Origin: Burkholderia sp. BCC0322 | GTDB taxonomy: Bacteria; Pseudomonadota; Gammaproteobacteria; Burkholderiales; Burkholderiaceae | Direction: 5' to 3' | DNA: 64,000 bases | Assembly (NCBI RefSeq): GCF_902833045.1 | Contig: NZ_CADFDU010000004.1 | Location: forward strand, 434,001 to 498,000 | Part shown: positions 1-8,043 of the stretch, piece after piece | Position numbering within the stretch: position 1 is the stretch's first letter | How the letters are laid out: every line of letters begins with the position of its first letter | Program-made: the position numbers and the translations under genes | The notes under the pieces: model-generated | What the model saw: only the letters and a program-made list of their open reading frames with translations | Database searches by the model: none | What the model was told of the DNA's origin: nothing

Positions 1-443
1 TGCGATTTCTGTTGCTGATACAACTGTACGATCGTCGCCGGATCGCTATCGGGCGTCGCGTCGACGAAGGTCTTCTGGTCGGGATAGATCTGCGCGGTCT
101 GCACCGCGACGAACAGGTCGCCATAGAGTTGGCTCGGCGGCGGCAACAGCGTGCCTGATGCGGGGACGGCAACCGCGGCCGTGGCGGGCGGAGCCGACTG
201 GGCAGTTGCCTGTGCGGCGGCCTGGTTCGTGTTGTCGGCCTGTGCGGCGCAGCCGGCAACGGCAAGATACGCGACGGCCAATGCGGCGGCCCAGCGAAGA
301 CGCGGCACGGGCGGCGGTGAGCGACGGGGCGGGAAATGCGTAGAGAAGCGGCTTGAAAAGCGGGCTGGGAAGCCGGCCGAGAAGCAGGCTGAAAAGTGGG
401 CTGAAAAGCGCGATGCGATCGATGCGGCACGACGTGACGTCAT
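1..443 (-). CDS. treA: alpha,alpha-trehalase, N-terminal part (cut by window edge)
   Basis: Periplasmic trehalase that splits trehalose into two glucose units. Only the first ~147 residues lie in the window; the gene runs off the left edge. The recognisable part is [20 protein letters not shown] near residue 105, followed by [14 protein letters not shown], which matches the conserved start of mature TreA (DVQNAKLFPDQKTFADAVP in E. coli, from memory). The ATG at 443 has an excellent Shine-Dalgarno (AAAGGAGGGG, 7 nt upstream). That start gives an unusual ~50-residue N-terminal extension with six FSAx-type tetrapeptides before a normal signal sequence ([18 protein letters not shown]...AQA). VAGC could also act as a lipobox. 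A shorter start at a GTG just before the signal peptide is possible but has no ribosome site. Confidence 0.9.
   Translation of the reverse strand, partial: MTSRRAASIASRFSAHFSACFSAGFPARFSSRFSTHFPPRRSPPPVPRLRWAAALAVAYLAVAGCAAQADNTNQAAAQATAQSAPPATAAVAVPASGTLLPPPSQLYGDLFVAVQTAQIYPDQKTFVDATPDSDPATIVQLYQQQKS
336..407 (-). repeat. six 12-bp tandem units in the treA leader
   Basis: Six imperfect copies of a 12-bp unit encode [24 protein letters not shown] (residues 13-36) ahead of the trehalase signal peptide. Read on the opposite strand, the same unit gives lysine-rich EKxA tetrapeptides, much like the AKPA tail of the TfoX-like gene at 53.7 kb. It is a likely site of length variation between strains. 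Confidence 0.75.
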
Positions 444-579
444 GACGTGTCCCCTCCTTTGGATGGTGAGTGGGTCGGCACGAGGTCTCGTTCGCGCGCG
501 CGCTCGTCTCGATGGCCCTCGATCGATGCGCGTCGTTTGGTGGTGCGAGTAGGTCGGAATGTCGCACGAAACGTGCACA

Positions 580-1209
580 TCAAGCAAGTTTCGATTCGCG
601 CGACTCGCGCAGATAACCGCGCATGGCCCGCCACACGCGCGCGTCGAGCGCATCCGCATCGGTCTCTCCGCGCGCGCCCGCCGCATCGACGATCCCTTTC
701 ACGATCGCGAGCAGATCGTGCGCGACGACGTCGGGCGCCGCGACGCGCGGCGCATCGCGCAGCCCGAGCGCATGCAGCAGCGTCGCGTGGATACGATCCA
801 CGACGCGTGCGGTGCGCGCGCCGAGCGGCAGCCGCGCCTCCTCGAAATCGATCAGCCGCGCGAGCACGGGACGGCGCATCTGGTGCGCGACGGCCGCGCG
901 TACCAGTGCGCGCAGTACGTCGTCGCACGACGACAGCGCGCCAGCCCGGTCGACGTCGTCGAGCAGATGCGCGCTCTCGCGCTCGACGAGCGCGGCCGTC
1001 AGCGCATCGCGATTCGGGAAGTACTGATAGAGCGAACCGATGCTCACGCCGGCCAGCGCCGCGACCGCGTTCGTCGTGTAGCCGTCGAAGCCGTCGCGCT
1101 CCAGAATGCGAGCGGCGGCCTCGACGATCGCGTCGACGGTGGCCAGCGAGCGACGCTGGCGCGGCGCCTTGCGAGGCGACAGCGGGATTCGTGAAGACGA
1201 TTCGGCCAT
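580..1209 (-). CDS. TetR/AcrR family transcriptional regulator
   Basis: Dimeric repressor of 209 residues. The N-terminal helix-turn-helix is typical: [20 protein letters not shown], then [20 protein letters not shown] with the hallmark G-S-L-Y-x-Y-F at about residues 45-60, then a C-terminal ligand domain with no specific family signature. I chose the ATG at 1209; a longer frame begins at 1293 but would run through the operator. A perfect inverted repeat lies 19 nt upstream (1228-1251), which suggests autorepression. Its regulated partner is not certain: it could be treA, which lies 137 bp downstream on the same strand, or the exporter gene starting at 1632 on the other strand, since efflux pumps are common TetR targets. 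Confidence 0.9.
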   Translation of the reverse strand: MAESSSRIPLSPRKAPRQRRSLATVDAIVEAAARILERDGFDGYTTNAVAALAGVSIGSLYQYFPNRDALTAALVERESAHLLDDVDRAGALSSCDDVLRALVRAAVAHQMRRPVLARLIDFEEARLPLGARTARVVDRIHATLLHALGLRDAPRVAAPDVVAHDLLAIVKGIVDAAGARGETDADALDARVWRAMRGYLRESRESKLA

Positions 1210-1227
1210 GGTCGGAATGCGAGTTTC

Positions 1228-1251
1228 GAATATGAGCAAACGCTCATATTC
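1228..1251. promoter_or_regulatory. perfect TetR-type operator
   Basis: GAATATGAGC and GCTCATATTC form a perfect 10-bp inverted repeat around a 4-nt centre (AAAC). Position just upstream of the TetR start and the ATGAGC/GCTCAT arms are typical of TetR-family autoregulatory operators. It is strikingly AT-rich against its GC-rich surroundings. Confidence 0.8.
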
Positions 1252-1571
1252 TAGAAACACCCTTCCGCCCCGGCAAACCGCAACCTCGCCCACCCTTGTT
1301 CATCGCCGTGACGACGCGCCCCGAATGGCTCGGCGTCCCCATGCCGGAGCGCTTGCGGCCGCTGTGCGAATACAGCGCGCCGATCCGCGAAACGCGAGGC
1401 GAACACGCGTCGCTGCGCCGCTACGCCGCCGCGTTCTACGCGGCACGCGTGATCGATAGGTGTATCGGAGCCGAGCAGGATCACCGCGCATGGGAACGCG
1501 CGATCCCGGCGCGATGCAAGCGCCGCGTTTCTGCAGTCGTTCTTTTCTTGGCGTCCGCCAACAAAGACGAC

Positions 1572-1598
1572 TGTTGCAACATGCGGAACAACTGTTGT
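1572..1598. promoter_or_regulatory. paired TGTTG palindromes upstream of the exporter
   Basis: TGTTGCAACA (1572-1581) is a perfect 10-bp palindrome and ACAACTGTTGT (1588-1598) is an 11-bp palindrome with one central base. ACTGTTG also occurs as a direct repeat 21 bp apart, two helix turns. They sit about 35-60 bp upstream of the exporter start and may be an operator. The rest of 1252-1622 shows no convincing gene; a 103-codon frame at 1296-1607 lacks codon bias, family features and a ribosome site. Confidence 0.45.
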
Positions 1599-1631
1599 CG
1601 TACGTGACTCAACGGTCACAATGTGGGCATA

Positions 1632-3047
1632 ATGGCGTCTTTACCGCGCGCCCAGCCCATGTCGCCCGTCTTTCTAGCACCGCTCATCGTTGCCTGTGCG
1701 TTGTTCATGGAAAGCGTCGACGCGAACATCATCGTCACCGCCCTTCCCGCGATGGCGAGGGATTTCGGGCACAACCCCGTCACATTGAACATTGCGATCA
1801 CGGCCTACGTGGTCGGGCTCGGCGTGTTCATTCCGATCTGCGGCTGGCTGGCCGACCGCTTCAGCGCACGCTCCGTGTTCCGCACCGCGATCGGGATCTT
1901 CGTCGTCGGCTCGCTGATGTGCGCGGCATCCAGTTCCCTCGGCGTGCTCACGTTCGCGCGCTTCATCCAAGGCGTCGGCGGTGCGATGATGGTGCCCGTC
2001 GGCCGCATCATCATCTTCCGCGCCGTGCCGCGCTCGGATCTCGTGCGCGCGATGAACTACCTCGCGATTCCCGCCCTGTTCGGGCCCACGGTCGGGCCGC
2101 TGGTCGGCGGCTTCATCACGACCTACCTGCACTGGCGGATGATCTTCTTCATCAACGTGCCGATCGGCATCTACGGGATCTACCTCGCGAGCAAGCACAT
2201 CGCGAATACGCGCGAGCCCGATCCGGGCCCGCTCGACTGGTTCGGCTTCGTGCTGTCGGCCAGCGGCGCCGCGCTGCTGCTGATGGGTCTCACGCTGATC
2301 GACGGCTCGCTCACGTCGCGCTCGAACGCGCTCGTCATGTGCGTGGCCGGTACCGCCCTGCTCGCGCTCTACGTGCCGTATGCGCGCCGCAAGGAGCGCC
2401 CGGTGCTCGACCTCAGCTTCCTCAAGATCCCCACCTATCACGCGAGCGTGGTCGGCGGGTCGCTGTTCCGTATCGGCCTCGGCGCGGTGCCGTTCCTGCT
2501 GCCGCTCGCGCTGCAGGAAGGGCTCGGCATGAGCGCGTTCCATTCGGGGCTCATCACGTGCGCGTCCGCGTTCGGCGGCGCCATGAGCCGCTCGACGGCC
2601 ACTCATACGCTGCGCCGCTTCGGCTTCCGCACGGTGCTGATCTACAACGCGGCATTCGCGGGCCTCGCGATCGCCGCCTACGGCGTGTTCCATCCCGGCA
2701 TGGCGACCTGGGCGATCTGGCTGATCGTGCTCGTCGGCGGCATCTTCCCCGCGCTGCAGTTCACGAGCCTGAACTCGATGATCTACGCGGACATCTCGCC
2801 GCGGGACGCCGGCCGCGCGACGAGCCTCGGCAGCGTCGTGCAGCAGATGTCGCTCGGCCTGGGCGTGACGGTCGCCGGCCTCGTGCTGCACATTTCGCAC
2901 TGGCTGCAAGGTCATCAGAAGATGGTGTGGTCGGATTTCTGGCCCGCGTTCGTCGTGGTCGGGCTGTGCTCGTTCGCGTCGATTCCGATCACGCGGCGGC
3001 TGCCGCCCGGCGCCGGCGACGAAGTCGCGCGCGGCAAGCGGCAATAA
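1632..3047 (+). CDS. MFS multidrug exporter, DHA2 (EmrB/QacA) family
   Basis: Proton-driven inner-membrane exporter of 471 residues with about 14 membrane spans. The first span carries the DHA2 style ESVDANIIVTALPAMARDF motif (D-x-x-I-V-x-x-A-L-P); motif A-like GWLADRFSARSVF follows span 2, and motif C-like GPTVGPLVGG lies in span 5. Substrate cannot be read from sequence. In-frame starts exist at 1623 (GTG), 1632 (ATG) and 1659 (ATG, MSPVFLAPL); none has a good Shine-Dalgarno, so the exact start is open. The gene stands alone; the TetR regulator at 580-1209 diverges from it across 420 bp that hold two palindromic elements. Confidence 0.9.
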   Translation: MASLPRAQPMSPVFLAPLIVACALFMESVDANIIVTALPAMARDFGHNPVTLNIAITAYVVGLGVFIPICGWLADRFSARSVFRTAIGIFVVGSLMCAASSSLGVLTFARFIQGVGGAMMVPVGRIIIFRAVPRSDLVRAMNYLAIPALFGPTVGPLVGGFITTYLHWRMIFFINVPIGIYGIYLASKHIANTREPDPGPLDWFGFVLSASGAALLLMGLTLIDGSLTSRSNALVMCVAGTALLALYVPYARRKERPVLDLSFLKIPTYHASVVGGSLFRIGLGAVPFLLPLALQEGLGMSAFHSGLITCASAFGGAMSRSTATHTLRRFGFRTVLIYNAAFAGLAIAAYGVFHPGMATWAIWLIVLVGGIFPALQFTSLNSMIYADISPRDAGRATSLGSVVQQMSLGLGVTVAGLVLHISHWLQGHQKMVWSDFWPAFVVVGLCSFASIPITRRLPPGAGDEVARGKRQ

Positions 3048-3112
3048 CGCGCCGACAGACGAACGGGAAAAGACGGAAGGGAACGCGGCTCGCGAAGCAA
3101 ACCGGACAATAC

Positions 3113-3168
3113 AAAAAAATCAGCGGACATCCACACGGGGCCGGTGCACAGCCGCATGGATGTCCGCT
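3113..3168 (-). terminator. intrinsic terminator, minus strand, no gene upstream
   Basis: A perfect 12-bp stem (AGCGGACATCCA at 3122-3133 with TGGATGTCCGCT at 3157-3168) has a 23-nt loop and, read on the minus strand, is followed by GA and seven T. No minus-strand gene ends here: both neighbours are on the plus strand. On the plus strand no T-run follows the stem. Confidence 0.75.
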
Positions 3169-3281
3169 CAGGGCTCCGGGTCTCCCGATGGGGGTTGAGA
3201 ATCCCGGATTCGCTTCCTGCGTGCCATGGACATATGTGCGTCGGAAGCAAAATCGTTGCGCGCCTTTATCGTCGCGCCATG
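3113..3281 (-). ncRNA. candidate small RNA
   Basis: Inferred from the orphan minus-strand terminator at 3113-3168. Upstream on the minus strand there is a TATAGT -10 element (plus 3288-3293) and a TTGACA hexamer (plus 3315-3320), but their spacing is 21 nt, longer than ideal. The predicted transcript is roughly 170 nt, lies in the 365-bp gap between the exporter and the YcaQ-like gene, and has no open reading frame of note. Confidence 0.4.
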
Positions 3282-3412
3282 AACTGCACTATAGGGAAAC
3301 TTGCGAAACGTATCTGTCAACCATTGTCAGACACGTTGCATGGGCACGTCGCGCGCGCGCACCGCTTTCGCGCTAAAGTGGTTCCCGACCATCACTCCCG
3401 TCCGCCCTTCCG

Positions 3413-4627
3413 ATGCTTACGCTCTCGCCCGCCGCCGCCCGCGCGCTGCATCTCGCCGCGCAGGGCCTGCTGACGCCGCCCCGCCGCAAGGCCACCAAAT
3501 CCGACGTGCTCGACACGATCCGCCGGATGGCGCAGTTGCAGATCGATACCATCCACGTCGTCGCGCGCAGCCCGTATCTCGTGCTGTTCAGCCGTCTCGG
3601 CGATTTCTCGCCGCAGTGGCTCGACGAGCATCTCGCCGAGGCACGCCTGTTCGAATACTGGTCGCACGAAGCGTGCTTCCTGCCGATCGAGCAGTTCGGC
3701 CTGATGCGCTACAAGATGCTCGATCCGTCCGGAATGGGCTGGAAGTACGCAGCCGAGTGGCATGCGCAGAATCGTCCCGAAATCGAGCGGCTGCTCGCGC
3801 GGATTCGCGCCGAAGGCCCGGTACGGTCGGCCGATTTCGCCCGCGACGATGGCGTGAAAGGCAACGGCTGGTGGGATCGCAAGCCCGAGAAGCGTCACCT
3901 GGAAGTGCTGTTCACGACGGGCGACCTGATGGTGTCGGAACGCCGCAATTTCCAGCGCGTGTACGACGTGCGCGAGCGCGTGCTGCCCGACTGGGACGAC
4001 GCGCGCGACCTGCCGCCGCGCCACGCCGTGCTGCCCGCGCTGCTCGACTACACGTGCCGCGCGCTCGGCGTCGTGCGCGCGGACTGGGTGGCCGACTACT
4101 ATCGGCTGCCGCGCCGTTCGTACCGCGCGGAACTCGAGCAGCTCGCGAGCGCAGGCGACCTGATCCCGGTGGCGATCGACGGCTGGAAGGAGCCGGCCTA
4201 CGTGCATCGCTCGCTCGAGGCGTGGCTGCCCGCCGCGGAAGCCGACACGCTGCGCTCGACGGTCACGACGCTGCTGTCGCCGTTCGACCCGGTCGTCTGG
4301 GACCGGCGGCGTGCATCGACGCTGTTCGGTTTCGATTACACGATCGAATGCTATACGCCCGGGCACAAACGGCGTTACGGCTATTTCTGCCTGCCGGTGC
4401 TGCATCGCGGGCGGCTGGTCGGGCGCATCGACGCGAAGGCGCATCGCACGCTCGGCACGTTCGAACTGAAGGCCGTGCATGTCGAGCCGGGCGTGCGGTT
4501 CGGCACGGGGCTCGCGGCCGATGTCGCGAAGGCGGTGAAGAAGCTCGCGGCGTGGCACGGCACGCCGGAAGTCACGGTCGGGCAGCCGGCCCCGCCGGAG
4601 CTGGTAAAGGCGCTGGCCGGCGCGTAG
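3413..4627 (+). CDS. YcaQ/AlkZ-type winged-helix DNA glycosylase family protein
   Basis: 404 residues, of the HTH_42 / YcaQ superfamily, whose studied members are DNA glycosylases acting on alkylated bases or interstrand crosslinks. The N-terminal MAQLQIDTIHVVARSPYLVL contains the catalytic-motif region; here it reads Q43-I44-D45, the QxD form rather than the QxQ form. Downstream winged-helix repeats and the C-terminal DPVVWDRRRASTLFGFDY and KRRYGYFCLPVL segments are typical of the family. No ribosome site is visible before the ATG at 3413. It stands alone on the plus strand with a convergent gene downstream. Activity is inferred from family membership only. Confidence 0.85.
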   Translation: MLTLSPAAARALHLAAQGLLTPPRRKATKSDVLDTIRRMAQLQIDTIHVVARSPYLVLFSRLGDFSPQWLDEHLAEARLFEYWSHEACFLPIEQFGLMRYKMLDPSGMGWKYAAEWHAQNRPEIERLLARIRAEGPVRSADFARDDGVKGNGWWDRKPEKRHLEVLFTTGDLMVSERRNFQRVYDVRERVLPDWDDARDLPPRHAVLPALLDYTCRALGVVRADWVADYYRLPRRSYRAELEQLASAGDLIPVAIDGWKEPAYVHRSLEAWLPAAEADTLRSTVTTLLSPFDPVVWDRRRASTLFGFDYTIECYTPGHKRRYGYFCLPVLHRGRLVGRIDAKAHRTLGTFELKAVHVEPGVRFGTGLAADVAKAVKKLAAWHGTPEVTVGQPAPPELVKALAGA

Positions 4628-4675
4628 ACGTCCGCCCCGCCGGCTGGCACGGCGGCGCGCGCCGCCGGCCGTCCA

Positions 4676-4894
4676 TCAGTCGCGCAGCTTGCGGAAACGC
4701 GGCGTGCCGTCTTCGAGGTTCCCGTTGAACATCGCTTCCGGTCGTACCCACAGACCGCGTGCATGCGGCCACAGGTGTTCGTACACGACCACCGATTCCT
4801 CGGTTTCGGAATGGCGGGCAACGCCGATGTAGCGATACAGCCCGCCCTTGTAATGGCGATGCGTCGCGAGCTGTTCGGCTTCCTGTTCGGTCAT
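4676..4894 (-). CDS. DUF1653 family protein
   Basis: A small protein of 72 residues. The core YKGGLYRYIGVARHSETEES, VVVYEHLWPHARGLWVRP and MF are the family signature of DUF1653, whose function is unknown. I chose the ATG at 4894 because GAAGAGAAG lies 6 nt upstream and it gives the usual family length; an in-frame ATG at 4948 would add 18 residues that overlap nearly the whole gap to the GNAT gene. The acetyltransferase gene ends 57 bp upstream, so both may share a transcript. Confidence 0.85.
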   Translation of the reverse strand: MTEQEAEQLATHRHYKGGLYRYIGVARHSETEESVVVYEHLWPHARGLWVRPEAMFNGNLEDGTPRFRKLRD

Positions 4895-4951
4895 GATGGG
4901 CTTCTCTTCGGCAAAAACGGAAAGCGCGTATTGTATGCGCTGCGCCATTCG

Positions 4952-5395
4952 TCAGCGTTTCGCGTAGATGTCCGGGCGGCGGATCTCCATCACCCGCTCG
5001 GGGTTCGCCAACGGCCCGAAGCCGACCGGCCGGTACAGCGCGTGCGCATCGGACGTCACGAGCATGATGCGACGCAGCCCCTGCACCATCTCCTGCGCGA
5101 ACACGTGGTCGATCAGCGCGCGACCGTAGCCGTTGCCGCGTTCGGCCGGCAGCACGAACACGTCGCACAGGTACGCGAACGTCGCGTGATCGGTCACGAG
5201 CCGCGCGAACCCGACGAGCCGGTCGCCCACGTAGGCACCGAAGCACAACGAGCCCTCGATCGCACGCTCGACCACATCGCGCGGAATGCCCTGCGACCAG
5301 TACGCGTCGCGATGCAGGAAGTCGAAGATCGCGTCGACGTCGAGTTCGCGCTTGTCGGTGGAAAATCTCAGCGTGGCGGGGGTGGCAGCGGGCAC
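4952..5395 (-). CDS. GNAT family N-acetyltransferase
   Basis: 147 residues with a single GNAT fold. The acetyl-CoA pyrophosphate-binding segment is VFVLPAERGNGYGRALIDHV (Q/RxxGxG/A form, residues ~79-98), preceded by the central strands LVGFARLVTD and followed by a C-terminal HALYRPVGFGPL, which fits the usual F/Y-G-F motif. The substrate is unknown; this short type acts on small molecules or protein N termini. The gap 5396-5682 upstream holds no gene. Confidence 0.88.
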   Translation of the reverse strand: MPAATPATLRFSTDKRELDVDAIFDFLHRDAYWSQGIPRDVVERAIEGSLCFGAYVGDRLVGFARLVTDHATFAYLCDVFVLPAERGNGYGRALIDHVFAQEMVQGLRRIMLVTSDAHALYRPVGFGPLANPERVMEIRRPDIYAKR

Positions 5396-5682
5396 GTCGG
5401 TCTCCGGTTGGCGTGGTGGAAGGCGAAATGCCGACGATACCGCGCGGCGCGAGGGGCTACAAGCGGTGACACGTATCGACTACATCCCGACGGACGGGCA
5501 TCTGCTCGCCCGGCTCACGGCGGCCGCAACGCGCGATCTGCGTTGCAACGCTTCAACGGCAGCGGCCGGGCCGCCACGATCCGCGTGACCTCGCGCGTGC
5601 GCGGGTCGATTTCCAGGTCGAGGCATGCGCAATCGACCGTGCGGCCAACGGGCCTCGATTCGGTGACAATGTCGCCTGCCCA

Positions 5683-6327
5683 ATGAACCCGCCACGCCGC
5701 TTCATGCCCTATCGCCTCATCGCATTCGACTTCGACGGCACGCTCGCCGATTCGCTCGACAGCTTTCTCGCGGCGCTGTCGGAAGCGTCGCGCATGCACG
5801 GCTTTCGCGACGCCACGCCCGAGTTGCGCCCGGCGCTGCGCGGCATGTCGGCGCGCGACATCATTCGCGCGCTCGACGTGCCGATGTGGAAAGTGCCGCG
5901 CGTCACGGTCGACATGCGCCGCCTGATGCGGCCGCGCGTCGCCCAAGTGGCGTTGTTCCCCGGCGTCGGCGAAACGTTCGACGCGCTCGCCGCGCGCGGC
6001 ATCCGCATCGCGATCGCCACGTCGAATACCGAGGAGATCGTGCGTGACCGGCTCGGCCCGCGTGCCAGCAGCCGCGTCGAACATTTCGCATGCGGCATTC
6101 CACTGTTCGGCAAGGCGCGTCGCCTGCGCGCGCTCGTTCGTGAGGCCGGCGTGCGCGCCGATGACGTGCTGTACGTCGGCGATGAAATCCGCGACGCCGA
6201 TGCGGCACGACGCGCGCGCATCGCATTCCAGGGTGTCGCGTGGGGCTACACCGCACCGAACGCGTTGCAGGCGCATTGCGCGACACCGTTGCTGCCCCGC
6301 CTCGACGCATTGCTCGATCGCGTGTGA
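5683..6327 (+). CDS. HAD-superfamily hydrolase, phosphoglycolate-phosphatase-like
   Basis: 214 residues. Motif I is FDFDGTLADS (nucleophile D, acid/base D), motif II is AIATSN, and motif IV is LYVGDEIRDADAARRA (GDxxxD). The helical cap between residues ~25 and 90 is of the C1 type, as in phosphoglycolate phosphatase (Gph). Substrate cannot be assigned. An in-frame ATG at 5704 (MPYRLIAFDFDG) would put the motif at the usual distance from the start and is an equally likely start. The gene is followed by a 384-bp gap. Confidence 0.87.
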   Translation: MNPPRRFMPYRLIAFDFDGTLADSLDSFLAALSEASRMHGFRDATPELRPALRGMSARDIIRALDVPMWKVPRVTVDMRRLMRPRVAQVALFPGVGETFDALAARGIRIAIATSNTEEIVRDRLGPRASSRVEHFACGIPLFGKARRLRALVREAGVRADDVLYVGDEIRDADAARRARIAFQGVAWGYTAPNALQAHCATPLLPRLDALLDRV

Positions 6328-6711
6328 CGCACCCGGCGCTTCGTGCGCACGGCTCGACCCGGCCGCTCGACGCGCACGACACCTCGGCACGACGATGACT
6401 TGCAGATGACGCCCCCGTGCATTCAGCACATCCCATGCACGCAAGAATTGCCGCCGTCGCACACGCAACAGGTACGCAATACCGGTCGTCACGCTTGCTC
6501 GGCGATTCGTCTTACCAACCGTTACACAAACCACAGCGCGGTTGCACCTGCGACCGGATCGCTCTCCTAGAATCGGTCGGGCCGGGTAACACTTCGACCG
6601 GCGCCGCGGCAGAGCGGCGGTCGAATCCGGCCCGGGCGCGCCCGGTCTCTCGCACAGCGACGGATCACGTGATCCGTTTTTCAACCCGAGCCCCGATCGA
6701 AAGGAGGTCCC
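6328..6711. other. intergenic region, leader of the DUF4142 gene
   Basis: No gene recognised. Its end carries a perfect 18-bp palindrome (6660-6677) and a near-ideal Shine-Dalgarno AAGGAGGT at 6701-6708 for the gene at 6712. TAGAAT at 6568-6573 could be a -10 element, with TTGCAC 20 nt upstream, which is too far for a confident call. Confidence 0.4.
6660..6677. promoter_or_regulatory. 18-bp perfect palindrome with T-run in the 5' leader
   Basis: ACGGATCAC followed directly by GTGATCCGT is a perfect dyad centred on CACGTG, followed by four further T. It lies 35 bp before the DUF4142 start. It could be an operator for a dimeric regulator or a weak terminator/attenuator hairpin. Confidence 0.55.
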
Positions 6712-7281
6712 ATGAACCGCTTTCCCCACATCTCGCGCCTTGCTTTGTCTGCCGCTGGCCTGCTTCTCGTCGCCGTGACGGCGAACGCGCAAACCGCACA
6801 ACCGGCACCGAACGCACCGGCCGCCGCCGCGACGCGCATCCACGAAGCCGACCAGGCCTTCATCACGGACGGCACGAAAACCGTGTCGACGCAGCACGAC
6901 GCGGCGCGCATCGCCGATTCGCGCACGTCGGACAGCCAGGTCAAGGCGTTCGCGCAACGCGTGTCGACCGATGATGAAAAGATCATCCAGGCCATGCGCG
7001 CGGCAAGCCCGCGCGGCGTCGACGTGCCGGCCAACGACCCCGACACGGCCGTGCTGGGCAGCATCAAGAACCTGCGCGGCGCCGAGTTCGACAAGGCGTA
7101 TATCGAGCAGGTCGCGCTCGCCGGCCAGCAGAAGGCCATCTCGGCATTCCAGGCCGAAATCGCGTCGGGCCGCGACACGAAGCTGAAGGAAGTCGCCCGC
7201 CAGTCGCTGCCGATCCTGCAGAAGCACTACGCCGACGCGCAGAAGCTCGCGGAACGCCACCACCTCGCATCGGCGCAGTAA
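6712..7281 (+). CDS. DUF4142 family periplasmic protein
   Basis: 189 residues with a clear Sec signal peptide (MNRFPHISRLALSAAGLLLVAVTANAQ). The mature part is helical with IHEADQAFITDG, STQHDAARIADSRTSDSQVK, IEQVALAGQQKAISAFQAE and LPILQKHYADAQKLA, which is the DUF4142 pattern of two antiparallel helical hairpins (ferritin-like). The molecular role of the family is not established. Upstream is one of the strongest ribosome sites in the window (AAGGAGGTCCC-ATG), suggesting abundant expression, consistent with a stress-type envelope protein, but that is inference. Confidence 0.85.
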   Translation: MNRFPHISRLALSAAGLLLVAVTANAQTAQPAPNAPAAAATRIHEADQAFITDGTKTVSTQHDAARIADSRTSDSQVKAFAQRVSTDDEKIIQAMRAASPRGVDVPANDPDTAVLGSIKNLRGAEFDKAYIEQVALAGQQKAISAFQAEIASGRDTKLKEVARQSLPILQKHYADAQKLAERHHLASAQ

Positions 7282-7389
7282 CGCGCCCGCTACGCCGCGC
7301 CGTCGTGCGCGGCGCACTGCGTCCCCTGTCGCCGCGTCGACGCTGCCCTTCCGGCGGCGCGACGCACGTCAAACGTCACGCTTCACGCG

Positions 7390-7989
7390 TTACGTCGCGA
7401 GTTTCGCCAACAGCCGCGCACGCACCTCCGGCCATTCGTCGTCGATGATGCTGAAGCGCACCGAATTGCGCTTGCGGCCATCCGGCATGATCCGTTCGTG
7501 CCGCACGATACCTTCCTGCTTCGCACCGAGCCGCAGGATCGCCGCGCGCGATTTCTCGTTCAGCTCGTCGGTCGTGAACTGCACGCGCACGCATTGCAGC
7601 ACGTCGAACGCATGGCCCAGCAACAACCATTTCGCTTCGGTGTTCGCACGCGTGCGCTGCGCCGATGCGCTCAGCCACGTATGGCCGATCTCGAGCTTGC
7701 GGTGCTTGCGATCGATCTTCCAGAAACGCGTGCTGCCGATCACGCGGCCCGATGCACGATCGACGATCGTGAACGGCATCACGGTGCCGGCGGCGCGGCC
7801 CTGCAGTGCGGTGTCGAGATAGGCGTCGATCGTATCGGGGCCCGGCACGACCGTGACCTTCAGGTTCCATAACTGGCCGTCCGCGGCAGCGTCCAGCAGC
7901 GCCTGCCGGTCGGACGAGGCGAGCGGCCTCAGTTCGACGCGTTCGCCGGTCAGGATCGGTTGTTCGAGGAAAGCAGAAGCATCGGTCAT
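7390..7989 (-). CDS. GNAT family N-acetyltransferase, RimJ/RimL type
   Basis: 199 residues. LTGERVELRPLASSDRQALL at the N terminus, GSTRFWKIDRKHRKLEIGHT in the centre and SRAAILRLGAKQEGIVRHER near the C terminus are the RimL-type GNAT pattern (Acetyltransf_3), enzymes that acetylate protein alpha-amino groups or small molecules. The ATG at 7989 (MTDASAF) is chosen over an upstream in-frame ATG at 8034, which would overlap most of the gap to the LysR gene. Single gene; target unknown. Confidence 0.88.
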   Translation of the reverse strand: MTDASAFLEQPILTGERVELRPLASSDRQALLDAAADGQLWNLKVTVVPGPDTIDAYLDTALQGRAAGTVMPFTIVDRASGRVIGSTRFWKIDRKHRKLEIGHTWLSASAQRTRANTEAKWLLLGHAFDVLQCVRVQFTTDELNEKSRAAILRLGAKQEGIVRHERIMPDGRKRNSVRFSIIDDEWPEVRARLLAKLAT

Positions 7990-8043
7990 GAGGATTCCGG
8001 AAAGAGACGATGATGGCGAAAAAACGCCCATCATACTGCCGCG

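Noticed and set aside
1296-1607. 103-codon plus frame between the TetR operator and the exporter
   Set aside because: No ribosome site, no codon bias or domain, and it runs through the paired palindromes.
3286-3298. CACTATAGGGAAA, matching the 3' half of a T7 promoter
   Set aside because: Only the initiation end matches; no phage polymerase gene is seen. Better read as a minus-strand TATAGT element.
6542-6573. TTGCAC and TAGAAT as a sigma-70 promoter
   Set aside because: The spacing is 20 bp, too long for a confident promoter call.
5515-7317. 600-codon minus-strand frame across the HAD and DUF4142 genes
   Set aside because: It covers two well-supported plus-strand genes with strong motifs; composition is antisense-shadow type.
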